Origin: Pelomyxa schiedti
Lineage: Eukaryota > Evosea > Pelobiontida > Pelomyxidae
Assembly: GCA_020536535.1 (NCBI GenBank)
Contig: JAHLWZ010000011.1
Coordinates: 736 to 46,669 of the forward strand
Direction of reading: 5' to 3'
DNA: 45,934 nt
The translations under genes were made by a program, and so were the position numbers. This document shows positions 20,946 to 35,900 of this stretch, in pieces (position 1 is the stretch's first letter; every line of letters begins with the position of its first letter). The notes beneath the pieces are model-generated. The model was given only the letters and a program-made list of their open reading frames with translations. It was not told where the DNA came from and ran no database searches.

Positions 20946-23900
20946 GTTCGATGGCATTTAGATAAGCTAAACTAACCTCACAAGATTTTACAATCTCTGC
21001 TTCAAGTAAACAGGGAGTTTTATCTTAATCTCACTGCTCTCAGACGTATTAGCATTTCCAAATCCGTCACAGAAGAAACTAAGGTCATTACCTGTTGTTC
21101 CTCTGTTATAAATTCAACCAATCTCCAAAATATCACAGGTTTTTTTTGTTAATGTGCATCTTCTATTACTGCAAATGGAGATTGTTTCCTCATCTCTAGA
21201 AACCGATGTATATTTCATTCTTGTGCATTAACGAAATCGTTTACATCTTTCTCCAGGAGCATATTCAAACATGGAAGCTATTTATAGCCGATTTACTTGG
21301 CCGTCTATCGTTCTCAGCAAATGTCAATTTCTTTGACAGGTGTGCTTCTCTCTAATATAAAGCCAACAAAGAAATTCAGTGCCCAAACGCACCGTCCTTT
21401 TTTATTTGCTTCTGTTGTGGCGAGCCATTATGGACCCTCTGTTTCAATTGCTGTCATTGAGGGCATTACACAGATGGTCACAAATCCCCACTGTCGTATA
21501 GCGTCCGAGCCTCGTGCCAAGCATTTGCCCTTCACTTTATACTGGGCATGTCCCACAACTTTTTCCATACCCAAGACAACAGCTGCCATTGTGGTACTTT
21601 ACTCTTTTCTATGCAATTAAATAACTTTATCTTCCAGGAACTGTCAAGGGCGTACGATAGTATGGAATCTTTACATTTTGATTTTGCTCAAAATCTATAG
21701 ATCTGATGAACCTGGCGTGCCCCAGTCGAATTGGTGAAAGGATACCACCAGAAGCAGCAAGTCCTGTTGTTGAATACCTTGCAAATTGGTGGTATATACA
21801 CAAATTTGTTGTTCCCAAGCTTTGTGAGGAACCAGGGTATGTGTAAATGTAATCTGGTTCGACTAACTTTTTCTGAAGACAAAAAGCTCTCATGACAAAC
21901 TCTCTAGCTAAAGTAGATCCAGTTTATGATTCTAAGTTCTCTAACCTTTCACACGAAGCTTTCTTGCCAATGTGGCATTGCACCCCTTTTTAAGTGCAAA
22001 CCATTTCAGGAGCCCTCCGTCAAAGCCTTCCTGGAACAGTCACTAAAGACATTTTTAGATAACATGTCAGAAACGGATTCCCCTCTGTCCATCTTAGACT
22101 TCACCAGGTTTCCGTGAGATATTTGACTCCCTTGTAACTGCTGTTAGGATTCCTGAACAACTTGTATCATTTGACAATGTCACTAAGTTCCTCCAACAAA
22201 TAAATGAAACCTCAGTAACGGAGGTTGCAAATCTTTTTGATATTTGCACACGAAAAATCCCTCCAAATGTGGATTTACAATTTGCCTTGGCCCCATTTAC
22301 CCAGAGGCTAAAAGACAGGACCCTGTAGGCGACTTGCATTCCTTACTCCACATAATCCTTTCATAGGGAAAGTATTATTGAATTGTTCAAAATCCTTCTT
22401 AAGTGCAAGAGCTACTTCCTTGTTCATGATAACCCAAGTCATGTAGCTGCAGTAAAGACCGCACTGAAAGTTTATGTGTGTTTGAGTTGATGGATCAAAG
22501 GGGTAACATACATACAGATGCCTTTGGAAGATTTTCATCTCGAACAATTTGAAATGCTGGTGGAGCAGCTACACATTTGTGAAAAAGGAAATTTGTCTGA
22601 AATGTACTTAGTTTTTATAAAGGCCTTATGTATGTAGCACCAATTTTTGCCCTTCATCATGTTCATTTTCTTTTAGCTTCCTTGATTGTAAGGTATTGCG
22701 AAGTACTTCATTCTTGGAAAATCCACCTTTTCTAGTTCCCAAGTGGAAACAGAGGCTCCTCTCCCAGCGCAACTCAATCAACTTGGGTCATTTCTTTTCC
22801 CTACTATTGATAGGTGGACAAGTGGTGTTGTTTACTATTCAGGATCCAGTGTTCACTCTCCGGACAAAGTATCTCCACAGCTGAAAAGTGCACTTTTGGT
22901 GGCTGTCTTAGGTGAGTGTCTGGAAGTGCGAACCTTACTTGATGAGAGTTGCATCTGCCTCCTTTCTCCACCTGTTTTATCTTTGCTTGTTCTTCATAAT
23001 GTTGAAATGAACAATGTCTTTTATCCCAGTTATCATGACGCATGTACAAAGGCACATGACAATTCTCTTTTCAAACAGTCCTAATGTACCCCCAAAAAGT
23101 TGGTGGAGAAAATTAAAGCCGCTATTGATTGCCTCCATGATAAGTATATCACCAGACAAAAGTTGAACGTGCTCTCAGAACCAAGGCAAGTTCCAACATC
23201 CTATACTAGGCTCTTTTCTGACTGGAGCAGTCAACCACAGACATCTTTTGCAAACTTGATTTACATGCAGCAAAAACTTTTCCCTGCAACATCAATTCCC
23301 ACTCTCCAAGAGTTGATAACAGAATTTAATGACGCAGAACTTCAGACAGAGCAGATAAAACGGGTTTGGTTGTGGCTCCTGCAGCGAGCACGGTTGCAAC
23401 TGCCCACTGTCTCTGATGTGGATGTACTTGCCACATTGTTCCAGTTTGTGCACCTAATCATTTGAAGGCTAAATCTGACCCCCTTGCTGTAATCCAACGT
23501 TATGTTGATGGTTGTAAATCTCACCTTCATTCACTCGGTTTTCCTGATGTCTTTGATGCAGTAAGCTTTCTTATTACAACATTCTACAACTAAATGGATG
23601 TAGTTGAACTATTTTTTGGAAAAAAAAAGTACCTATTTTGATGCCTTAATTGTGCCGAAAATCCGGAAGTGCTATGTACCTTCTTGGTTAAATATTCTGT
23701 ACTGATGGGATTTAGACTAATGCTGTTCCCCTTGACCAGGGGCAGCAACTGGCTCGCTTAATTAGTGCCACTCTGGGAGATCTCCGCAAATTTATTTCTG
23801 GTAGTGTGTGCCTTGATCAGGTCAGTATGTTGATTGTAAGCTCTGTCTAACAAATTACTAGATCAAGCAACTTGATAAATCAGGTGCTAGCAACCCCGTC

Positions 23901-26900
23901 GATGAGGGGGCTATTCTGTAATTCCGTTTTGTTGTTCTTCTTTTCCTTATCCCGGCTTAGAACGGACTGGTTTGAGAAGCACTCAGTTGGACTATTTGAA
24001 CCTATGGCTTATGATCGTCAGATCCTCAATGATGCCCGGGAATTAGTGAACTATTTGGAAAATATACCAGCTGTCTGTGAATGTTGCCATCAATGGAAAA
24101 TTTCTAAGGGCTCCCGCAAGCTACTACAGAATGAATTGCACTTGTTGACCAGTGAAAATTTTGTAACTTGACCTTTAACTCTGTTTTTTCTTTCTTATAA
24201 TTACAGATGTCAAGGGAGGAATGTAGTGGCAAATTAAGGTTTCTACAACAACAGCTTGGGGAAATGACACCATCTCAAATGTTAGTCTTTAAATCCTTCA
24301 GTTTGATAGAAGATGTGCTGGATTGGTATCGAACAGTATGTACAGACTAGATATTGCATATTAATCTAAACAAATGTGCAGTTTAAGTCAGACAAAGACT
24401 TCCAGGACAAAGAAGATTTTGTGAGAGCTGACACCCAAGGGTATTTTTTTTCTTATTTTCCCTGAGAAATAAATAAGCTTGTAGATGGAAATTTGGGCAA
24501 GATCTCTCAAATTGTGTTGCTCGTGTCCGACCAGCCATTGTCACATTCCAACAAGTTCTTGACCTACCAAACCGTAAAAGTATACCACTGAGAGAGCTGT
24601 GTGTCAGCCTTGTACGTACCATGGGGCCGGTGGGTGAATTCCAGAAGAATTTGGATGCCATCCATGAGAATCTCCCTCGAATCAAGGTGTTATTTACACA
24701 GTCGAAAGGACTTAATCCAGATGCTCTCCTGCCTTGTAAAATTCAGTTTTTCAAGATTGTTTTGTGATCCTTCAATAGACATCAACCAGCTACGCCAGAA
24801 TGGCCGATACAAGAGCTCTCTATCACTTCACAGAAAAGGGGAATCTTTAGTTTTACTGCAGGACCAAAAAGAGGAATCAAGATCTTACTTAATAAACCTC
24901 ATGAGGGCAATGAAAATATTTATTGACAGTTCAGGTTTTCTCCCATATTGGTAGCACACAAATTATCTTACAACTTGCTCAGAGAAAGGTGCGGAGACAA
25001 ATATCTCAGAGTTTATTCAACTCTTTAATTGTGCGGAGGTATCTTTCAATGTGTTACAACCTTTTTTACCTGTAACCACTATGTACGTTTTCTTCAGGAA
25101 ATCCACCAAGGGCGTCTTCGTCTTGAGGCATTAGGACATCCTAACTTTCAAGGCTCAGAGGATTTTTTAAATGACGTGGGTGAATTGAATTCAGTTGAGA
25201 AGCTTACTGCCACATCAATAGAGGTTCCACAGTTCACTCAGTGCTCAACTGATTCTCTCAAAAGATTAGGAACACTTTGAATGAATGGAAGGGTGCAATT
25301 GAGGCACTTCATGAGGTCCTTAACTTACTTTTTTTTGATTTGGATTCATTTATATAGGAACCAAGACTGAACTTTTTATCTGGAAGACAGCTGACACAAT
25401 TTGGTGCCACTCTGTCTATGGTTACTGATCCTGGTCTTGGGCAGGACTTTGTTGCAAGTCAAGTCGCATCATATGTATGGTACTGCTTTCCAGAGCGAAC
25501 CATTTCTGCCCACACGTCATACCAGTGTGTATGTACTGCACTAAGCTTGATGGGGGGTGTGCCAACTGGTGGTTGGACTCCCCTTTCCACACTTACACTT
25601 GTTCATCAATTCGTCAAAGAACTCGCACAACACAGCAACCCCGGCCCCAACTCCCCTGAAACAGCCAATGATATTTCCATTGTCTTGGCAGAGAAGTTTT
25701 CTCCACATGGGATCCTGTTTTTATTATTTGAGCTTTTCCACTTGACTAGACCACATCCATCGTTGATACTTTATGCAAGAACCGCTTCACATAACGATTT
25801 AGAGCGTTTCCTGAAGTGTGTCACTCTTTTTCCTCATCTCATGTTTGCTCTTGTTGGCGTGAATGAAATGCCTGAAGATATGAGAAAAGTATTGTACAAA
25901 TGGGTAAATGAAGTGACAACAGGCACTTTGGAAGGCAAGGAGGGGAATAATAAACTCAGCAACAACTACGGGAAAATGGTACTAATCTTCACTGAGAGAG
26001 TGGGCATTGATATATTCATGTCATTTGACACCAAGTATCAAGAAAACGTTCTGCCAGATGTGTTTGCACGACTGGAGACATCAAATGAGCTATCATTGCA
26101 AGCACTATGTAGAAACAGCTTACATGTGCAGTGTTACACAGGTAAAGAAAGGTCAGGAAAAACAACAGAGATCAGACACAAAATGGATTTGCAAAAAACT
26201 CCCAACACGAGAAATCTCTTCCTTGCAATCCAGGAGGGATTCTCATTGTCCAACCTGTTGAACTCCTTGGAGATTATTGAAAAGTGGGCCAGGGAGCTCG
26301 AAGGGGAATGCCAGGTCAATGTTCATTTTGATATCAGTGCCTACGCCAATCTTCCTCCTGTTGCAATACTGTTCTTCAACTTGGTTGTGTGGAGAACCGT
26401 GTGTGACCCCAGCACAGGAAGAATTTTCCATCTTCCCTGTGCCACCAAAACCAGTTTCTGTAAGTGGACACTGTTTGTAGAAGTGTCTGCTGCCCCAAAG
26501 AGTGATGCTCTTGAGGGATTTGGGCAAGAAACAACAGAGAAAGTCTTAGAGCACATTCCAATTTTGTGGTATCTGTGTCATTGCCGCATCCCAGAGGACT
26601 CACAGATTCAAGTGTCCAACTGCACACTACCGTTCATTGTTGATGAAAATGCCTTACTTGTTGCCAAGTGTCTCCATTTCTGTAGTGATCTCTTTGCTGA
26701 GGCATCCCTCCCTCAATTTTTAGATTCTGTTGAGGCAGTACCAGCTTTTGATTTTAACCAGGAACTAGCTCATTTTTTTTCTCTCAAGAAGGACATGAAT
26801 GATATTCAAAGACAAAAACACTTTGTTGAATTGCTCAGTGAACGCTGCCAGTGGATTGTGCAACAGGCAAGAGAGCGAGTCAAAAGCAGCGTCACAGGAG

Positions 26901-29900
26901 TCCATCAACCTCCCCAGTTTACTCTGCAAATCCTTTTCAACTTCCTCGTGGAGGAATGCTACAAGCTATGTCGAAGGACTCTTGACTCAGAAAAACAATT
27001 TTATGTTACTAGGGAAAGCCCAAGTGCGGCACATCATAGAGTCAAAATTGATGAACTGAGCACCTCCCCCCCTCCTGCTATTCTTGCCTTCATGGCAAGG
27101 AGAAAGTTTCAACCCCCCAAAAAAATGGATATAATAGATACCGAGATCGAAAACCTCAACACTCGGCTCATGAAAGAATTGGGATTGACCTTTGGTGTTA
27201 AAGACCTTAAATCTATTTTAGACAAGCAGCACTACGTTCTGACCCCTGACTTTGCTCTCAAACTACTTCTTGTCTATGACCATATGCTTGCAAAACAGAA
27301 TTTAACACTTTGTGGTGGAACGGGGACAGGAAAAAGTGAACTGATGAGGGTGTTCTGTGAAATTGTAAACTCACATAGCCAGCTTGTTCCTGATATGGCA
27401 AGAAAGATACACCGTTTTCTGTTTTATAAGCTACCAATTAAAGTTCTGTCCCAAGCAGAGGTAACACATTTCTGACAACCATTGAGTACTCCTAACTTCA
27501 CCACAAGGTTGAAAGATTCAGGCCTCATTGTACGGATCACACAATGGCAGCAGCCAAATTTACTGAGGTTGTCAGCGAAATGTGCCACCTTCTAAAAGAA
27601 GGGCAACCTGTGTTGCCACTTGTGGTGAATGCTACAGTTGAATACATAAAAGAAAAACTGGGATCAAAGAAATACCTCTGCAAGACTGACCCACTTGTAA
27701 AACTTCTCAGTGCAGCAGCACCACAAGCAATCTCAGAAGTAGACTTCCTACAAGGCCTGCTGGATTGTCGTAATGCCAAATTCAACTCCTTCTTCCATCG
27801 CATAAAAATGCATCAACGAATCACGGCAGATGAATTTCGAAATCATATACAGCAGGCCGTTACTGCTGCTGAAAATCTCCCAAGCAAAGCTCGTATTGTA
27901 TTCTTTATTGACGAATGCACTTCTACATCCCTCCTGGGGATGGTGAAGGAGGTGTTATGTGATCATCGCCTAGATGGTGCCCCTCTTCCTACTCAGATTT
28001 TTTTTGTTGCTGCCTTAAATCAAAATCGCGATGAAGATTCTTCTGCATCCTCTCCATCAAGCTTCGTGCCAATAAGCTTTGAAGGGGTGGACCACGGCAT
28101 GATTCAGTCTTTTGCAGTTCGCCCTCCACCCTTGTCTCTGAAGAAGCTCTTAGTGGATTTTGGGAAACTCAACATGCAACAAGAGAGAAGTTTCACTGCT
28201 GGTTTGATTGAAAGCCGGCTCATGCGCACCAATCTCTCGGAGCACGACAAACATCTCACCCACTTGATATTGATGGCACAAGACTTCGTCAACAAAGCGC
28301 ACATCCCCCGAGTTACTGCAAGCATACGAGACATCATGCGGGCCGTTGATCTTTATTCATATTTTTCTGGCCATACCCGATTTATGCATGAACTTCCTTC
28401 TGAATCAAAAGAACGAAAGAATTTGGAACACTGGCAAGCACTGGTAGGTCTTCTTCATGCTCACACATTTTTTCACATTCTCAAAGGCTTTATCCATAGC
28501 AATGACTTACTACTTCAGACTTCCATCCCAAGATTTTGTTTCGCAAGAGGCAGCAAGAGCTCGTTCAGATCCGCATCTTTCTGCATTTCAGTCGCTAAAG
28601 CCCATCCCTGTTGAGTGCACAAGGGAAGAGTTCCGTAAACACTTAGAATCAACTCTCAAGGCCAGAGAATTTCACAATGTACCTGATAGACTCTTCAAGT
28701 ACGACGAATTCTTGGGAAAAGTTTTGGAACAGCTATGTGATAATACTTCACTTCCACCCGGGATTGCCAAAACGAGAGCATTCATGGAAAATCTCTTTTG
28801 TACTGTGGTGTGCCTTGATGCCAAGATACCCCTGATCATTGTTGGTCCACCGTATGTTAACCTCTTCTTGTTTTAGGGGTGGAAACAGCTTTTTCTCTAA
28901 ATAACTATTGCAGAGGGTGCTCCAAAACTCTGAGCTTTAAGATTGCTGTTGATAATCTGAAAGGAAAGAGTTCTATGAAACCTTTCTACAGATCACTGCA
29001 TCACATAATACCCTACAGGTTGAACTGCTTCCCTGCCTTTTTTCTCATTTTTCTTCAACAGGTACCAATGTAGCGAACAGTCCACAGACACAGAAATTAA
29101 ATCTGTTTACAAGTCAGCAACTACAAGGCAGAGCGCGATAACCTCAGATTCAGATGAACTGTGTGCTGTACTGCTAGACGAGGTTGGATTGCCCGATGAA
29201 AAGCTATCCCCTCTTAAGGTTGACTGCTTTTTTCTTCCATAGTTATAACAATACATACTATTAGATACTGCACTACAGACTTGATCATCCAAAGGTTTCT
29301 TCAGTATTGCTTTCCAACAAGATTCTCGATGAAGCAAAAACAAATCGTACCCTCATGCTTCTCCAAAGTGAACCACCAACACACGACCTTGAGGTTCTTG
29401 CACAAGGCAAGCAGTCTATTTAAAGACAAGATACCTAGGAAATCTAACATTGCAGTAAAGGTTGCATATATGGGAATAATATAGAGACAGTTCCAGCAAG
29501 CACCAAAGAACTCCTTTCCGCTTTATGTGCAGCATACCGAGAAGAAGTTGCGAAGCTCTATGGGTCACCATATCCAAGCCGCTTCTTTCATCTACGTGAC
29601 TTTGTGTACTTCTTGCGTTACCTTGGCAAGCATTGTGCAAGTGACATTTCTGGGACAGGAATGTTTAGTCTCACAAAATCTCATGTTTTCCATGGCCTGA
29701 GGCGAAACTTTGGGGGATTAGAAGGACCCCAATTCATTTCACTTGTGGGCAATTTCTTCTCGAAGATAACGAGCGTACTGAAGAGATATGGCCAAGAACC
29801 GTGGGAACTTAGTCAATCTGAAATCCCTCACACTGAAGTTGACATGATCAAAGAGAGCCTGGGTGAAAAACTGAATGATGACGAAGATCCCAATACTGCC

Positions 29901-32900
29901 CCTTTTAGATATATCATGCTTGTACATTCCTTTTTCCTCTTTTTTTCCCCTAAGCTACCTGCAACATTTCCTAGCTCGATCCAACGGAGAACGGGGAGGC
30001 AATAGATCTACTTTTTGACCTTGGACTCTGTCCCCGAGCAACAACCTCAGTGTGCTATGTTGGTGACTTCAGGGGGGATAACGACCAACGAGTACGTGCA
30101 AGTGTAGTTGAGAAAGTCAAAACAGCCATGGTGAAAGGTTCAGGCAGCTCTATTTTTGGTGATTTTTATACGTTTACAGGTGAGACGATCCTTCTTGTGA
30201 ATTCTGCCAGTATACACAGTTCGTTTTATGATGTGTTCAATCGGCATTACACTGTCATTCCAACCACAACTAACAATGTCACATCAAATCTCTGTTACGC
30301 CAATCTTGCTGCTGGTTCTTTTTCTCATCCATGTCTTGTACACAACAACTTCCGGGTTATTGTCCATATTCCCAAGTCTTCTTTGCAGAAAATTCCAACC
30401 CCCTTTCTCAATCGCTTTGAAAAGTACACTTTGAGTATTGAGGATGCCCTCTACGAGTATTTAAGCAAAGTGCCAATCGTGATCAATGAGGAGAAACAAA
30501 ATCCTTTCAACTCTTTGAAAGATTCACTTATTGAGACTGTGCACCAACTTCATGTTGTTTCGTCCAACTCTCATCTATTGTACGGAGTAGAACCCAAGGA
30601 AACTGTTTGCTCCCTTATGTTGAATACCGTAGAACGTACTTTCCCGATGTGTCTGAATATGATTGGAACTCAACAAGACTTACCACCTCTGGAAAATAAC
30701 TATGCTTCCTATATACCACAATTTCCACCACTCCTTGGATGTTTCCCTGCAAAAGATACAGAGGCCAAAGCCTCACAATTTGCAGCAGCAGAGCACTGGT
30801 GGCAGAATAAACAGAAGTACATTGCAATGGCCAACACACACATACTGCAGTTGGCTCGACCAGAAAGCATCCATTTCCTTAAAAAAAAAATTCCATCCTA
30901 TTACCTCGAAGCCTACCTCCTTTGGCAAGAGCATTTCTCCTTGTGCAGATTCATCAGTACCCTAGTTTCCAAACACTGGGAAAAACCACATGAAGCTGCT
31001 GACTTGCCTGCGATACAACAAGTCCGCTGTATTCAAAAGTGGGGGATTTTTATGAGAACAAGTGCCGAGCTCTTGAAGCTCCCGAATGACCACCAGATAC
31101 AGGAAGCAACCCTTTCAAGTCTCCGAGAGCATGGCATCATAGAGAGCGGGCACAGAATGGAGGAGTACGTGCAAGTCTTATCTCTCACTGAGATGGCCTC
31201 AAGCCAAGACTGTGCTGATCAAGTGAGATCTTTTTGCTGCAAGCCTCTGGGTTGCCTGCTTATTTGTGTTGCGGATCTTGCCGTTGTTACACCCAACCAG
31301 GTCAATTTCCTCCGCAATGAGATTAATGAACAGTGGAAAGAATATGAACCCCAGGTGGTTGTTGAAGGCGTGCGCCCTTCAAAACCTCAAAAACAAAGAA
31401 TTGCCATCGTGGTGCTACATTTCCCTCCTGAGATTGGCTTGAGAAAGGAGTGCTGTTATCAGGCGATTTTTCTGAAGGCCTGGGACTTCACATACATTGA
31501 CTCACTTGGTGTGTCTTCAGCCACCGGCGCTGCTTCCCCCATTATTGAAGCAGATCCAAAAACGTGGATGGCAAAAGCATTCCGACTTGAGGCAAAACTG
31601 GGTAAGGACCTACATCAAACCCAGATATCCGAAATGAACATGTTCAAAGACTTTTTCTTCGATCTCCTCCGCCAATTTTGCACTCTCATGCATGGAAATG
31701 GGTTGGTTGGTGGCAGTGGATTCGAAAATCAGGATGCTCAGGCATTTTATGACAAGGACAATTCCAAAAAGACACCCGACGATGTAGCTGAGATGAGATG
31801 TAATATAATCACGTCTCTGTTCGAAGAAAAACCCTTTCTCTATCGGGACATAATCCAGAGGTTTGCACAGTCATGGACTCCACAGTTCTTGCATGCCCTC
31901 GTTCAACAAGCAAGCACCACGTTGTATCGTGGTGTTAGCATAACGAGCTTTGTCAGTATTTTGTCGTCATCATTGCACACATTCATGACACCCCTTTTAT
32001 CTTCAACTCTGAGGATGATACTCTCCTCCTACAATTTGCATTCGGTTCTTCTAATGGACAGCAAAGATAGTGAACTGATAGAACTTGTGCACAGAATTTT
32101 CACGACTGTGCCGATACCAAAGATGACACCAGAGGTGATAACAAACGCAAGACGTGTAATCCCAATGGTGGACATTTGTCGCATGCACGCTTTTCCGCCG
32201 CGCCTTGCATTCTATGATATAGTAGCAACACTGGTAACAAATAAAATTGGACATGCCTGCAGGTCACTACGTGATCAACACCGAAATGCACAAATTGTCT
32301 TCCAAAAGGTGTCAGAATCTATAGCCGAGGATGGAAATCTCAACTCCATTCTTGAACACATCGAGAACCATCCTCGTCTGTTTGAGTGGTTCAAGTATGA
32401 CTTTATCACTCGCAGTCTGAAAATAACCTCTCTCCATTCATCCCGTTTCGAAGTTTTTTGCGACAGCAATTACTCAAAGCAAGAGATAAGAGAGAAATTA
32501 GAGCAATTTGAGAAGCTTATGCTTAATATTGTTCAGTCTTACAAAGTGACGCTGCAGGAAAACATTGTCAATCTATTCATAGTCAGACGTTTTCATGCAG
32601 ATGAAATCAATTACTTCAGCCAACTTGTTTTACCCCTGCAGTTAATGCACCCTTCACTGTCTGTGAAAGATTGGCAAGTTTTCAAAGTACCATCCTTCAA
32701 AACTGTGTTGGAGATGGAAAAATGGGTTACAAAGCAGTCTGCACAGTTGCTTTTCAAAAGGCTCCGTGGCATTCTGGAACTCCAAGCTCCAGAAGATAAT
32801 AATAATAAAAAAGAGATGATTAGTAATTGGGGAAAATGCTATCGATGGTTCTATTCATCTCTCAAGCCCCGCAGTGAGCTCAGCAGCCTCTTATCCACAG

Positions 32901-35900
32901 AAATCGAGACACTTATGCAAATTGATGCAATGCATGTACTCTTTCTTGTATTGCTCAACAGTGACAATGTCTTTGATTTATCATGTCCGTTCCTTCAAAA
33001 TCCCACCACCTCTGGGTTGCTGCAAGCCTTTTCTGGGAAGAAAAATACTCCAGCTGAAAGGTTAAGGGAAGGCCTGAAACTTGCTTCACAGCTTTTACCC
33101 GACCCTCCACTGCCTCACCACACACAAATCCCTCACAGCCTAGAAAGTATTGCGGAGTATCTTCTACAGGAAACTCCGAAGAACTCTCATGTTATGAGTA
33201 ATGACTGCAGTGACAACATTTCCATATTTCTTGAGGTACCTTCCAAGCTCTCCTCACCATTTTACTAATGAGGAATGGAGATCTGCAGTGACACGCTCCC
33301 AGACTTCGATACAGATAAGAAGCTGAAATATTACTGTAATGCCCTTACCGCCAACGTTGGTTGGGTTTCTAATTTCCTTGTGACATGGATAAAAACAAAA
33401 CCTCAACAATGGAGGGAGCCCTTTTTTGCCTTGCTCGCTTCTGTATGATATGATAACAGATTTTAAAATACCTGCCCTTTGACCAAACAAACAAATATAG
33501 GTGATTGCCCAACGACCAAACTTCAATAGAGACACCTATACAACCAAACCGGACCTTCTGTCACCTGCACGCATTTCCCCCACGTTCTCCCCTCTTGATT
33601 TCTATCTGTTCCACTTCCTCACTTGCCTGATGGATGTAACCGTGCGCCGTGGCTCAGATCCACAGAACGAAGCTAAAACTGCCTCTCAGTCCTCCTTAAA
33701 GGAGGTTGTGGACTATTACTTGCAACTCCAGTCCATTAACGTCTGGGAGACAGGTTGACATCCCAAATCCACCCCCTTGCCCTGCTCAAAATGAAAATCA
33801 GACGTAGAGTTTATTCTCCACCACCACAAGAAAACTGTATGTCAGGCTCTCATTCTCAAAAAAGCGGCGGGGCTATTGGATACCTCAAACAAACGAGTAA
33901 CTTTACTTGACCAAGTAACAGGCCTTGGAGAACCTACCCTTGGCATCATTTCCCAGGTTAGTTCCAATTTGCATTTTCCGGACTCTAAAAATCAAACGAA
34001 GGTTCTAGGCTCAAATTCTCTCACTGACGGTAAAGCCTATTTCATTGGTGCACTTCCAAATGATTTCACTGCTCTGGAGCTGATACGATTGCCCAAAGAA
34101 ACCTTACAGCAATTGAATATTGTTGAAATGTATCTTACTCCATGAAAGTGTGGTTGGTAACTCACGTGTTGAATAAAGGAGCACCACTGAAGATGTTACG
34201 CTCCTGGATACCGCTCGATTCTCTTTCACCCTTGCAGACATACCAGCAGATTTTGCACAAAAAAGGAGTAGCATCACACGAGACAAGTCACCACAAATTG
34301 AATCTTCATTTGTTGAACTACAAAGAACCTACCTCAAAGTTTCTACAGGCTTTCAAGCCAACTCACTTGAAGAAGTCATACAACAAGAAATGTCCCAGGA
34401 TAATGCCAAGCAAAGTAGCAACTTTCTGTGTCCACACAGTTCTAATGCCCTTACACAGGCCACTTGAAGTTGTGTCTTATTTTGGGCATCTACTATGAAT
34501 GTGTACTGGCAAATCGACAGTGCGACTCATTGGACTCTCGCATCAAGATCTGGAGGAATCTTCTCTCTCTGTCAGCTCTGGAAGTCGACGGAATACAATT
34601 TATAGCGGGTTTGAACAACTTCATCAAGAACGAAACCGCGGTCTCTGTATACTTTTCTGATCCCAGAACAGCCAGTAAAATTCTGTTGTTTTGGCAATAT
34701 TAATTTCACCTTTTCAAAAGTCTTACTTGTCAGTGTATTGGCCATTGTTACGAGTTTCCCGGCAGACCACCTCCTGTATAAACAGATATATAATACCAAT
34801 TCGTTGAAGGGTCTTTTCAATGGTTTTCCTTCAACGGCATTGTGCAAGGACGTTCCAAGGTAAATAACTCGTTGTGGAATCATGACGTTTGACAGAAACA
34901 AGGTATAAATTGATCCTAGATATTATTACCTGGGGTACTCTTTGTTGGGCTCTCATTCTCGACCCCACTTCCCACCAACACATTCAGAAGTGGTTTTTCT
35001 CTGGGGAAAATGAAACTCCTTCAACGGGTTCTGCCATACCTCAGACGCTTCAGGCCTCAGCTTTACACAATTTTACTGACGCTGTAAGTGCTCTAGAGAA
35101 CGATACAGACACAAGACAAATGGTGCCACTGAATGACTCCCTTGTCATCTCATTGTTTTTTTTTTAGAACCTTGATGCCTCTCATTATTTCACAGAATCA
35201 CTACTGTTCCTCTGGCAGGTTACAGCCCACTCTACATCTTGTTCGTTGCAAATTTCTTTTTAGTTCTTTTGCTGCTTACACAGACGTGTCGGGTTTACAG
35301 ATAGAGAAAGAGTTGTTGAATATGAATCTACTCTCAAGGCACTTGTTTTTGGCAGCATCGACAGGCAGTACCAGTATTTAAAAGCTCTCTACATGAGGAA
35401 CCTTTATGTATGAATGAACGCCGAAATAATCTGCTCTAACAATAATTTTAGTCCAAACCCAAATACAAGGCATTGTGTGACATGCGAGACACTTGTACAG
35501 GCACTATCTGCTCCTGTGTATTCACATGGGAAGATGTCCAGGGGTTACTGAGATTATCTGGATCTTGTTCACAAGGATTTCTGGCTGAATTTATTGCACT
35601 TAGACACTGCCTTCGAGCGATTTTGAAGCTACCAAGACTGGTTCACCTTTATAAACTACTCAATGAAGCATTTGGTCCGCATGTTGAAGGTTCAAACATT
35701 GTTGTCTTCAGACTTGTAATCCTTTTTTTTTTTTTTTTTTTTTGTAGCAGCTAATCTTCACCAATCTGTTGCTGAATGCATTACGCTACTTGCCAAAGTT
35801 GACCCAGCCACAGCAGATACGTTTAAAACCTTATTTGAGAGCCTTATCCCGGTTTGGGAAGAAATTCGTATCTTAGTGAATGGGTTGAAGACCCATTTCT

